Assembly: GCF_043290135.1 (NCBI RefSeq)
Contig: NC_134710.1
Location: 252,204,092-252,268,091 of the forward strand
DNA length: 64,000 bases
Direction: 5' to 3'
From: Rhipicephalus microplus
Taxonomy: Eukaryota; Arthropoda; Arachnida; Ixodida; Ixodidae
Shown here: in pieces, positions 45,796 through 56,386 of the stretch
Numbering within the stretch: position 1 is the first letter of the stretch
Layout: each line of letters begins with the position of its first letter
The notes under the pieces: model-generated
The model's input: only the letters and a program-made list of their open reading frames with translations
The model's database searches: none
Told to the model about the DNA's origin: nothing
Program-made: the position numbers and the translations under genes

Positions 45796-45970
45796 TTTGG
45801 TGCACAGTGTGGCCAAAGTAGTGAGAAAGAGCCTCGAGTTGTTGATAGTGCTATCGGAACGATTTTGTGTGTTGCTCGGTGTTCTCGTTAACGAGTACAA
45901 GGGAGTGTTCCAATAGACTGATTTAGGCAGATACTTTTTACACGCGGCAAGACTTTATTTGCGAGACACC

Positions 45971-47263
45971 ATGGATCTCGAAAAGTTAGTAGCTCTTGGT
46001 GAAAAGATGGGTCTTTCTGGCGCCCAACTACGGAAGTGGGTAAGCCAGAAGGAGAAAGAGGCGGTGGAGAGAGAGAGGTTGGCAGCTGAGAGAGCCAAGG
46101 AAGAAAAAGCAGCTGAGTTGGAACGAGAGAGGTTGGCAGCTGAAAGGGCCAAAGAAGAAAAAGCAGCTGAGTTGGAGAGAGAAAGGCTGGCCGCTGAAAG
46201 GGCGAGAGAAGAAAGAGAAGCAAAGGAGCGACAGCTGAAAGAAGAAAGAGAGGCAAAAGAGCGACAGCTGAAGGAAGAAAGAGAGCAGCAATTGAAGTTG
46301 GAGCTGGAGAGAGAAAAGTTGGCAGCCGAAAGGGCAAGAGAAGAAAGAGAAGCGGAGATGGCTGAAAAGGAACGGCAGCGGCAGCACGAGATGGAACTCG
46401 AGCGGCTCCGTTTGCAACAGCGAAGCGAAACTCCCGTCCAAGCTAGAGTTGAAAGCAGCGAACGGGAAGATCACGGCTTCCGCTTGAACCCAAGCAAGCT
46501 GCTTGTAGCGTTTGATGAAAGAAAGGATGACCTTGACGCGTACCTTCACCGATTTGAGACGATTGCGAAGAGCCAGATTTGGCCGGAACATCAATGGGCA
46601 ACTGCTTTGAGTACTTGCTTGAGTGGTGAAGTGCTCAGTGTGTACGGTAGGCTGACGCCGACCGATGCAGCCAACTATGCAAAGGTGAAAGCTGCTTTGC
46701 TGAAGTGATTTAGATTTACCGTGGAAGGATTCCGGGACAGATTTAGGACAGGAAAGCCAGCTGATGGTGAGACGGCTACGTAGTATGCCACCCGACTTTG
46801 TCATTATTTCGACAGATGGATTGAACTTTCAGGGACAGCGCAGGAGTACGATGAGCTTAGAGAGCTCCTAATTAGAGAACAATTTCTTACTAGTTGTCAC
46901 CCAGGCCTGTCGCTGTACTTGAAAGAGAGGAAGGCTGAGTCATTTAAAGGCATGCTTGAATTGGCTGATCAATTCTTGGAAGCGCAAGGTGGAACTAATT
47001 TGGCCAAGGTCAAGAAGGATTGTCCCGATGATTCGAAGAAATTGGCTCCCGAAGAAAAGAAGCGTGCACCAGAGAGCATTCCGCGATGTTTTCTGTGCAA
47101 CCGAGTGGGTCATCGCGCGAAAAACTGTCGAACGATCTTTACGAGCCCTACGGCAGTAAAATGTTTCAAGTGTGGTCAGACTGGGCACAAAGCAGACGCA
47201 TGTCGAAAACGGAGCGAGTCAAACTCACCAGGTATCCTGTGTGCAAGCGGCACCGAAATCTGA
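45971..47263 (+). pseudogene. Gypsy B gag with two in-frame stops
   Basis: Starts MDLEKLVALGEKMGLSGAQL, then a long charged coiled-coil region with an 18-residue repeat (ERERLAAERAKEEKAAEL) present two to three times, then capsid-like LNPSKLLVAFDERKDDLDAY. One frame continues through TGA at 46706-46708 and TAG at 46781-46783 to the zinc knuckles CFLCNRVGHRAKNC and CFKCGQTGHKADAC. Element A has arginine (LLQRFRF) at the first stop and glutamine at the second. Both are single-base nonsense changes, so this copy no longer makes intact gag. Confidence 0.75.
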
Positions 47264-48104
47264 TAATAATGCCGTCACCGATGGATTCGTAGAGTTGAAG
47301 AATGGGGAGAAAATTCCTAATGTGGGTGCTGTAATGTCAGAACAGTCAACCAGTGTTACGAAGGGAATGCCAACGCTGCCTGGAAAGGTTGCAGGCAAGA
47401 AGATTACGGTTCTAAGAGACACCGGTAGCTCCACGGTTATCGTGCGGAGAAATTTGGTACGGGAAAGTGAGTTGACAGGCAGAACGAAACCGGTTTGCCT
47501 AATTGACTGTACGGTTCGGATGCTTCCCGAAGCAGAGATTGAGGTGGAAACCCCGTACTTCAGCGGGAAGGTTACCGCTCTATGTATGACGACCCCCCTT
47601 TACGACCTTGTCATCGGAAAGATCGACGGGGCGCGAGGACCGCATGATCCGGAATGTTTGGGAGAAGACCCTAAGATAGAGTCCTCGCCAACCCAGCGAA
47701 CGCGAGATACAAGGGAGGAGCATCCCGTGACGGATCTCTCTAGAGCCCAAGGTGAAGTCGCGGCGCAAGAGACAGCGAATGAGAAGATGATTGAGTTAAA
47801 TGAGTTCACGTGCTGGGCAGCTGGACGTATGTCGGCACGACCCCAACCGACCGACAGTGTAATGGTGACGGAGTTGGCCAGCCAAGCCCAATGCCGTGAC
47901 ATGAACAAGCTGGTAAATAAACAGACAGGACCCGTTGAACGTTATGACCCGTTAACGGTGTCGGAAGTGACAACGATGGCTGAGACGCCATCTCAGATAC
48001 CGTCGTTGGAAAAGGCTCGCCGAAAAAGAACGTGGAAACACAAGAAGAGATCGAGCGAGCACCGCAAGATAGGGCGCAAGCGCCGCTCGGAATGCACCGG
48101 ATAG
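47172..48104 (+). pseudogene. Gypsy B protease and tail
   Basis: In the frame shifted by one relative to gag, and overlapping its last 90 nt, lies ITVLRDTGSSTVIVRRNLV, an aspartic protease active site (DTG at 47418-47426), then TTPLYDLVIGKIDGARGP. About 170 further residues are charged and show no RT or integrase motif, ending KHKKRSSEHRKIGRKRRSEC before TAG at 48102-48104. In element A gag and protease share one frame, so the shift here is probably a mutation or a site of frameshifting. The basic tail may be the far end of pol fused by deletion. Confidence 0.65.
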
Positions 48105-48467
48105 GTGTCGAGGTCGAATCAGAATGAGTTTGGCAGTGCTGAGTGCCATATGTTGTGTTAATGTTGTGTTATTCTGTGTCACAAGTGTCGAAGTGTTTGT
48201 GCTGTGATGTATAGTGTTGTATAATTGTTGTAAAGACAGAACCTTGTACGTTTGTATTGTTTGGAATGTGTGAGGAAGTGTTGTAGTCATGTACCTGTGG
48301 CTATATTTCATCTGTTGTGGAATTGAACTTCAATGTATGATTGTCTTGAGTGATCTGTTGTGAATGAGACATGTCATGAGCGACGGACTATGTTACAGTC
48401 TTTGAGAGTGTGTGGGGACTGTTCGCGCTCGTTTGTGTGCTTTTGAATATTATGAGATAATATTCTT

Positions 48468-48481
48468 AAAGTGGGGGGCAG
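48468..48481 (+). promoter_or_regulatory. polypurine tract of Gypsy B
   Basis: AAAGTGGGGGGCAG ends immediately before the 3' LTR TGTCACAG. Confidence 0.7.
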
Positions 48482-49760
48482 TGTCACAGAACGAGCACTA
48501 AAAATGGGCGCGCCGCCAAATTCTTGCGATAACGTGCGGGAAAGATGCCGGGAGGTCAAAAGAAAAAAAAAACATCCAAGGCTCCCCGGGCGCGCGCTCT
48601 CCCCTCGGAAGCGAGGCTTCGCCGACGAACCTCCTCACCCCACATCAGTGGCCGAGCAAGCCCGCGAAGCGAAATTTCTAGAACGAAAGAGGCGTCATCA
48701 CGCCGGGTTGAGTCATCCATCGCGGAGGGAATTCCAACCGTCTCGCCCTCTCTCCAGCCTTCGCTGCGTATCGCGCCGACGAAATGACGAGAACTTTCTG
48801 GAATGTCGTGCGGAAGGTATTTAACCGAGCAGTGGAGACGAGAGATCAGGAGAAGACGGAAGTTAGCGCAAGAGCGCGTAGGGTATCCCACCGTGTAGTC
48901 GGAGAAGGTTTTGTCCGTAGGGGCAAGGCAGGAGAAGTGAGGTTTCCTGGAAGAGAAAATCCGAAGGAGAAGACGGAAGTTAGCGCCAGAGTGCGTAGGA
49001 ATTCCGCCGTGTAGTCGGCGAAGGTTTTGTCCGTAAATACAAAGCAGGAGAAGAAGAGGATTTCCACCTGAGGGGTGACGACTCGAGCTACAGGCAAGAG
49101 TGTGTGTTTACCGCTATCGAGCGAAGACGCGTGGCGGCAGCTGCGTGTGTGGAGCCGACGTGTTCGGGCGAAGAAGTTTGAAGCTTGGAGAGTGGCCTAT
49201 TGAAGACTGGAGGTTGCCTGGAAGAGAAACTTCGGCGAGGTTTCCTGGAAGAGAAACTTCAGGGGGCAGCGGAACGGCAACAACGCTGGACTTTGAGTGA
49301 GTGATTCTCGGAAGAGTATCATTCAGACTTTTGTTCCAAGGACTTTGGACTGAATAGGTTTTCTATCTCTTTAGTCTTTAAGTGTATTGGTTGTTCAATG
49401 CATGCGACTGCATTGTAGTGTGTATTGTTGTCTGTGTCCGTTGTTCGAGTGTGGCTAATTGTACTGTGTAGTACGTTGTTTGATTGGTTTGATTGGTGAC
49501 GTATTGTATGTAACTATTGTGGAGTGTGCATTCTTGTGTATTGTTTTCGATCTGCCATTTTTGAGAATATAATATTTGTTTGTTTATCAACTCTCGGCTC
49601 TGACTTGTTCTTTGGGCCACAGCCGGCGTCCGCTGGCGCGCCAAAAAGGACCACTTCTAAATTGTCCACGCTTTCGTGGTGCGGTTCGGGGGGCCGATAC
49701 TTCGGCCCTTGGAATTAGCCCGGCGATCGCCTCCCTAATTAACGGGACCTGTGTGTGACA
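48482..49760 (+). repeat. 3' LTR of Gypsy B
   Basis: Partner of 44487-45766, ending GTGTGTGACA before the CCATA target duplication. Confidence 0.9.
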
Positions 49761-50883
49761 CCATAGAGGTAACCATTTCTTACGGATTTCAGAAAAAATG
49801 AGCTCCTTTTAACTTTTAGTAGCAACCTTGAGCACTTTAAAAGAAATTTTACCCTACTTTAGTTTGAATCACCATCTTGAGTTTTTGTTGTGAAAGTAGA
49901 AATATTATGCTTGTCAAAGCAAATAAAAATAAAAATTATGTAAGTTGGCAAAAAAAGTTGTGTTTCTCGACACGCATCTCTCCTTAATATTTGATGATAT
50001 TGTGTGTAAAGGGTGGAACATTTCTTAGATAGTCCCATCTTTGAATAGATTGACAGCAATTTCCTGCAAGAAGTGCCTTGTGGACCTTTTTACAGGTGCT
50101 TTCATGCATGCCGCCATATTTCTCTATGGGCTGCGCTAAACAGGCGTAGGCCCTGTAAATGCACTGCCCACACTGTGTAACGTATTTGTACGCTCGCCCA
50201 CAACCCTGCATGGCGTCATTTTCTCTCTCCTACCCCTTAGTTTGACCTTATCCATTAGAACTCATGGAACTTTGGTGTCCTGATGGCTTCTATGCCGATT
50301 GTACTGTTAATGGAAGTCATGTGCCATTTTTAAATTGAAATGGCAAATAACATTACCCGCCTATTTCACACTGAGTGTATTTTTGCCGTTTTCGTTTACG
50401 AGATAGAGCAGGAGATATATAGTCGTCCGCCTGGCGGTTTAAACATGCTTGGCGTGGATTCCATCATGTGTCATCTGCTAACGACGATTTGTTTGCATGT
50501 GCACATCACGCAAGTCCTTAAAGAGAGGTTTTTAGGTGTGCATGCACTGTGTTGCATGCTTGTACGTTTGCCTTTCAAGATATGTAGATGCCTTTGGCCT
50601 TCCTAGGCTGTATGTGCACTTTTTTAAGATTATGTATCGAGTACGTGTGTGGAGAGTGCTATGTGGGATTGTTGTATCCTACAAAATAATGTTTGCTTTC
50701 TCGTGGTTTAAGAACGCCATAAAAAGGGCTTGGTATCGTTGTGAGCTAGAGATGTAATAAATATTAAGGCGTGAATGCACCGTCCAATGGCCATAGCTTT
50801 GCACAGTGTTTACTTTGCAGTCTTTTGGTTTACCATAAAGCAAAAACCTAGGTATATGGCGCAAAAAATATATGGACGCACTA

Positions 50884-51112
50884 TAAGGGTCTAGTAGGTA
50901 TGGTGCTTGACTTCCACCCGCAGGTCAGGGGACTGAATCCCGGCCATGATGGTCGCATTTCCAATGAAGGGGAATATGCTTGACGCCCATGTGCTCATAT
51001 TAGGTGCACGTTGAAGAAGCCTAGAAGGCCAATAATTCCAGAGCCTTCCACCACTACAGCATACCTCATAAGATGTTGGTTTTGGAGACGCTAAACCCCA
51101 CCAACTTTTCAA
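50884..51112 (+). mobile_element. Ruka-type SINE, copy 2 counterpart
   Basis: Retains the B-box region (GGACTGAATCCCGGCCATG) lost in copy 1, plus GGTGCACGTTGAAGAAGCC and GCTAAACCCCACCAAC. Same site as 14405-14615. Confidence 0.75.
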
Positions 51113-52269
51113 ACGCATTATTCAACTGCAAGGGTTCCTCGGCAGTACTTGACAAGACTGATGCATTCGTTTCTACAATAGTACACTTCCTGTTAAGGTA
51201 AACTGAAACTTAAAAAATACGTTACAAAGTTTCACTGATTGGGAAATTAAATTTAAAAGGGAATTCAAAGTTGGGTGCAGCTTTATAAATTCAAAAAAGG
51301 TTTGAAATTGTATTTCATGCTATTTTTGTTTTCATGCTTTCTAAAGGTGAGTTCTTCTAAAGGTGAGTTCTTCTACAAGGGTATAAACCGACAATTAGTA
51401 GAGGTGCGAGTAAAACTACAAGCTTACAACAAAAACTGTCTTTGTTTTAGATTTGTCGTTAGATAGTAACTGCGTTTTTGTATAAACTCAAAAGAATGCA
51501 AATGTACTTAAGGTACAGATTCTAGTTTGTTCTACAAGTGCCACCAGTTCACACAATACAGGATTTTCGTTCGCTAATTCCTCAAGGATCCCGAAAAAGA
51601 GGTACTCATAACTCTATAATTGTTTTGAAAAAAGAAAAAAAATGTCCAGAACACAAAGCTACTTACACTTTCCCTATCAACATGTCAAAGAAAAAGAGCC
51701 ATAAAATATTATATTACCTCACAAATCAAAGTGTGATATTTTCTTTTAAAATTTACCAGATTGCAATATCTATAAATAAAATTTTCGGACCAATTATACT
51801 CTCGCTCCACCTTTCGCTTATGATTGCGTACAATGCCTAGCCTGGTTGTTATCGTTAGTGGCTACGAGACTAGCCTTCGTTGTGCTTAACAGGCACATTT
51901 GTTGCTCGATGCAGGCCAGGCAATTCAGTTCCCAAAAACCGAAATGCACGTTTAGACTTGAGCAGTACGAAGCTCTTATTTTACAAGTGAAGCAGGAGAG
52001 TGAAAGCGTACTGTCTTTTATTCGTGTCCAAAACCACCTGTACCGAATATTTAGGTCTCGCCTCACAGAAGTGTTGAACAGATCATTTTGTTATACGCCT
52101 ATTTTCTTTATGGCCAGAGATACCCATCCTTTCTGGGCATTGAAACTTGTAAGATACCAAAAAATTTATAATCAAGCTTTCTCAATACTAGAGCTTGCTC
52201 CTTGAACATAATTGGCAGCAGGCCGGCCGTAGCTGTAAGTTTCACCACTTCGGATCACCAGACACTCGA
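51113..52269. other. non-coding part of duplicated block, copy 2
   Basis: Counterpart of 14616-15785. No conserved reading frame. Confidence 0.5.
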
Positions 52270-52588
52270 GCAGGCATCATTTCACATCCGTTCACGTGAT
52301 CTGTCTAGCAGTACAATGTATAAGTAGATAGAGCATTGTGTCAGGAGCGATCATTTGACATCCAGTTGCGTGATCTTGCCATAGCAGTACAAAAAAACAG
52401 TATGCAGCATTATATGAGAAGGGATTATTTTACATCCGCGTATACATGATCTAACTTGCAGTATATGGACTAGCAGCCGAGACAATGTCGCATGAGGGAT
52501 CATTTGACATCCTCATATGTTATATTTCCGTATATTAAGTGCTAATTTTGGATCTGCTCTCGCAGTATTTCTCGCAATACGCGGAAGC
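52270..52588 (+). promoter_or_regulatory. promoter-proximal tandem repeat, copy 2
   Basis: Same degenerate units as at 15786-16095, with TCATTTGACATCC recurring near 52350 and 52500 and GCAGTAYA near 52311, 52386 and 52460. Ends about 20 nt before the start codon. Confidence 0.5.
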
Positions 52589-52604
52589 ACGGGGTTGTGG
52601 CAAC

Positions 52605-52706
52605 ATGGATTTCCGCGAACCTCTCTTGAAGACGATACGTAAAACTCAAGAATTGATAAATGAAATGGAAACAAGTTGGAAGGACCTCGAAGGTAGCTTC
52701 AAAAAT
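52605..52706 (+). CDS. unrecognised duplicated gene, copy 2, exon 1 (start codon)
   Basis: Reads MDFREPLLKTIRKTQELINE then METSWKDLEGSFKN and ends at donor GTAAGT (52707). Same 34-codon length, start and phase as copy 1 at 16114-16215. Changes such as I/M and S/T are mild, whereas the SSKA/SFKN end is freer. This copy is interrupted in its introns by a LINE and a Gypsy element, neither of which breaks a called exon. Confidence 0.75.
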
Positions 52707-52964
52707 GTAAGTATGGTTTTATCATTGTATTTTAGTCTCATAAGCAACAGAGTGTAGGAAGCGTATATGCAATTTTGTGCATGAGCGTATTTCGTTCTGA
52801 CGCTAATACTTGCAGAGTTAGCACGGTCCACGAGTCATGTACAGATTTGTGCGAGGGGCGAATGGGGAAAAGTATTTAATAGCCCTGTGGGTATAGCTTA
52901 CATGATTCTGTTCTTCGTAATTGCATATAACTGCGAGTTTCTCAGTGGCCTGGAAAGTTTGTAG

Positions 52965-53165
52965 TAATAATTGATGGATGTGGTGGTGGCTTGGATGCCG
53001 TAGTGGAGGGCTTTAGAAATTTTGACCTCCTTATTTACGCCCATCTAAATGCAAATGCCTTAATATTCTACCTTCATGAAAATATGGCTGCCGCGGCCGG
53101 AATTTATGCTTGCTAAGTTGGAGTCGGCAATTAGGCACTGTAACCACTACAACACTGCGGCAGCT
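52965..53165 (-). mobile_element. Ruka-type SINE in intron 1, copy 2 counterpart
   Basis: GATGCCGTAGTGGAGGGCTT, AAATTTTGACCTCC and GGCTGCCGCGGCCGGAATTT mark it. Same site as 16455-16665. Confidence 0.6.
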
Positions 53166-53742
53166 AGTTTGAACGTTTTATATTAGCATATATTGAAGTT
53201 TGTGGTGAGAAATAAGAAATTCCGGCTTATAAGACTGTAGTTGAGCTGGTGTCAGAATAAAGGCTTTATGAAAATGGCAGACAGAGCAAGCTCACCTCCA
53301 TGCTCCCATTTGTATCCATGCCAGCTAATCTATTTGCACAAATAGGAGCATGAAGTTTTGTCATGTGGACTCCAGCACTAACTAGGAAGTTGGCCTTATG
53401 CGAACAATCTATGCTTAGTAATAAAGACATGTAATTTAAGCGCTATATGCACCTTAAAACATTCTTAGGTACTCAAAACTCCTTTATATGACCTCCTCAC
53501 CCTCGCAATGTTATGCTTTATAGCTGTATTGTGGTTTGGGCTTGTTGAACTCATCAGTTGATTATAACTTATTAACGACAATTAGTCACAACTGAGCACA
53601 ATTGCTATCCGATTACAACAATGTTTTTCTCTTTTTGAGTTTTAAATTATGCAAATTGTTGCTGTTGCTTAAACTAAGTGTGCATGTAAAAGTTGAGTGC
53701 TGAAAAGAAGAAGAGAGTTGTATACCAGCTTGTGGAAAGCAG

Positions 53743-53766
53743 TCCAATGGGTATTGGTCTAACAAG
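53743..53766 (+). CDS. possible 24-nt microexon, copy 2
   Basis: Eight codons SNGYWSNK after CAG, followed by GCAACA rather than GT. See the copy 1 counterpart at 17239-17262. Confidence 0.25.
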
Positions 53767-53819
53767 GCAACAGCTGTTATTACCAATAATAAGTAGAGGA
53801 CAAACTTTTACGAGTCAGT

Positions 53820-54070
53820 TTTACAAATCTCCCAAAGTATATGGTCTACCACTTGCCAAATCCACATTTTTATCTTCAGAATCTGTCAAAGGATTTGACA
53901 GGCGGGGCCAATGCCAATGTGATCTTTATGATTGCTCGCTGATTCGGGTAGTTCAAAATACAACTATTTCTTTTTCTCTGCGACCTGCTCTAAATTTAGA
54001 ATTTCGTGCTTTAAATGAAGCATCTTGCTTCTCTAAAAATTGCTCAAAATTCTATTTCATGTGTTGCAGC
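53820..54070 (+). repeat. dispersed GCTCCAAAA-type repeat, copy 2 counterpart
   Basis: Matches 17300-17565 and is related to 4450-4857. Confidence 0.45.
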
Positions 54071-54410
54071 CCTCTTTGGGGAGTGTCTATGCACCACAAA
54101 GTTGCGAGGAGATAAGCACATAATTTCACTGCCGTGCATACGTTGAAGCCACGTATACCTTGGCTCTTCTCTTTCCAAATGCCGACACCACACAGCCAGC
54201 AAAAGCACTGTGAAAGAGATACAAGTGTTCGGCCACTTGCAAGCCCTACCATCTGTACGTTGAAAAATGACTTACGGTTGGCAGGACGTTTGATGACTTC
54301 CAAGTATCAGTAGCAACAACAATTTCAGTGTCAGACTTTCCACATCTCTATAGGCTGTCCCGGGACACGCTACTGTGCGTACTGTGGTTGTGCGCAGAGA
54401 ACACGTGACT

Positions 54411-55510
54411 TGTCGCTGAACATCATCATCATCATCAGCAGCTTGACTGTGTCCACTGCAGAACAAAGGCCTCTCCCATGTTCCGCCAGTTAACCCGGTT
54501 CTGTGCTTGCTGCCAATTTATACCCGCAAACTTCTTAATCTCATCTGCCCACCTAACCTTCTGTCTCCCCCTAACCCGCTTCCCTTCTCTGGGAAACCAG
54601 TTAGTTACCCTTAATGACCAGCGGTTATCCTGTCTACGCACTACATGGCCGGCCCATGTCCATTTCCTCTTCTTTATTTCAACTATAATAACCTTAACCC
54701 CCGTTTGTCCCCTAATCCACTCTGCTCTCTTCTTGTCTCTTAAGGTTACACCTACCATTTTTCTTTCCATTGCTCGCTGCGTCGTCCTCAATTTAAGCTG
54801 AACCCTCTTTGTAAGTCTCTAGGTTTCTGCTCCGTAGCTAAGTACCGGCAAGATACAGCTGTTCTATACCTTTCTCTTGAGGGATAGTGGCAACCTACCT
54901 GTCATAATTTGAGAGTGCTTGCCGAATGTGCTCCACCCCATTCTTATTCTTCTAGTTACTTCAGTCTCGTGGTTCGGCTCTGCGGTTAATACCTGCCCTA
55001 AGTAGACATAGTCTTTTACAACTTCAAGTGCACTATTACCCACCTCGAAGCGCTGCTTCTTTCCGAGGTTGTTGTATATTACTTTCGTTTTCTGCAGATT
55101 AATTTTGAGACCCACATTTCTGCTCGCCTTGCCTAACTCCGTAATCATCAGTTGCAATTCGTCCACTGAGTTACTCAGCAATGCAATGTCGTCGGCGAAG
55201 CGCAGGTTACTAAGGTATTCTCCATTAACTCTTCTTCCTAACTGTTCCCATTCTAGGCTTCTGAAAATCTCCTGTAAGCACGCAGTAAATAGCATTGGGG
55301 AGATTGTGTCCCCCTGCCTTACACCCTTCTTGATTGGTATTCCGTTGCTTTCTTTATGAAGCACTATGGTAGCAGTTGATTCCCTGTAGATTTCTTTCAG
55401 AATGTTTATATATACTTCATCTACGCCCTGATTCCGCAGTGTCTGCATGACGGCTGATATTTCTACTGAATCAAACGCCTTCTCGTAATCTATGAAGGCT
55501 ATGTCGCTGA
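54411..55510 (-). mobile_element. 5'-truncated RTE-type LINE with 9-bp target duplication
   Basis: TGTCGCTGA occurs at 54411-54419 and 55502-55510; copy 1 has a single related site near 17914. The inserted 1082 bp end, on the minus strand, with a (GAT)n tail (CATCATCATCATCATCAG on the plus strand), as in many RTE-clade elements. It contains the second half of an RT and the ORF C-terminus. Confidence 0.85.
54435..55448 (-). pseudogene. LINE reverse transcriptase C-terminal part
   Basis: Minus-strand motifs in order: IKKGVRQGDTISPMLFTACL, NLRFADDIALLSNS (RT active site, FADD), KINLQKTKVIYNN, VVKDYVYLGQVL, LPVLSYGAET, then ERKMVGVTLRDKKRAEWIR and WAGHVVRRQDNRW. The frame has in-frame TAG codons after SLKRKV and after SYGAET, where tyrosine and tryptophan would be expected. 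RT blocks upstream of GVRQG are lost by 5' truncation. Endonuclease is absent. Confidence 0.8.
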
Positions 55511-56260
55511 TAGCTGAACAAAAAAAAACAATTTATTCTTTGTAGGCGCTCTCGTAAGCGATCTGAAAGTGGGGTGTTATTGTTGTCGTACTGCTCGATT
55601 TCTTCGATTCATAGTTGCCATTTTGTGGTGGCAATGGTGATGACACTGTTCAGGCTGACTCTGGCCAGCTTGTGAATGACGGATGTGTTTTTGCTAAGCA
55701 AGGACCCCTCTCCTGAAAAGCTCCAGACAAACTTTTCCAAGAAACAAAAAAAAGAAAAAAATCATCTTAAGTATGCTCCTATGCAGGTATAATGTTTAGG
55801 ATGTAGGCTGTATTCTTGTATTTGCAGCCCCATACGGATCAAGGTTAACTGATTGATTGGTTTAGCTTTTGCTACATTGATTGTAAGGGTTTGTGCCAGC
55901 TATTTTTTTGCAGAATTGCAATTTGTACTTGTTTAGCAGCACCCCAGAAACTATATGCATTTTTCTACAGTAATAAACTGGGGGTCTGCGTGAACATTGC
56001 AGCTTACCTGGAGTTACTGGCGGCATTTGCATGAGTGATCACTTGTTAATGAATTAGCAAGTTTGTAAACATAGCGCTCACGTTTTCGCAGTAAGTATGC
56101 TATTTTGGTGACTGCAATGTGCTGAATACGTATTTTACATGCTTTATAAGTTTCTTTGGGGACAACTTAAATTGAAACCTTTATTGTGACTTTTCAAAAA
56201 AACCACTCTGTTCTAGTTATTACCATGAAGAAAATTGGTTTCTGCTCTTTCCGGTTGCAG

Positions 56261-56386
56261 GACAACTGGAGTGGTGAGCATGAAGTGGTGGCTGGCTCCT
56301 TGCCAAAGTCCCTTTCGGCGACATTCAGTTCCAGTGAGGCAGGTTCCATAGATGACAATTTCTCATCTGGCACTTTTCATGAGCTG
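56261..56386 (+). CDS. unrecognised duplicated gene, copy 2, exon 2
   Basis: 126 nt, phase 0, bounded by acceptor CCGGTTGCAG and donor GTTTGT. Begins DNWSGEHEVVAGSLPKSLSA and ends SSGTFHEL. Same length and phase as 20883-21008, Ser-rich and acidic. The donor is weaker than in copy 1 (GTTTGT against GTATGT). Confidence 0.75.

Larger units (their letters stand above)
44482..49765 (+). mobile_element. Ty3/Gypsy retrotransposon B, paired LTRs, pol deleted
   Basis: 5' LTR 44487-45766 and 3' LTR 48482-49760 (about 1280 bp each) start TGTCAYAGAACGAGC and end TGTGTGACA. CCATA flanks both outer ends (44482-44486, 49761-49765), a 5-bp target duplication confirmed by the uninterrupted site near 12835 in copy 1. 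The internal part is only about 2.7 kb: primer-binding region, gag, protease, then a charged tail and purine tract. No RT, RNase H or integrase is present, so it depends on another element. Gag similarity places it with element A. Confidence 0.85.

Noticed and set aside
46028..46804. 258-codon minus-strand frame
   Set aside because: Shadow of the charged coiled-coil region of gag on the plus strand.
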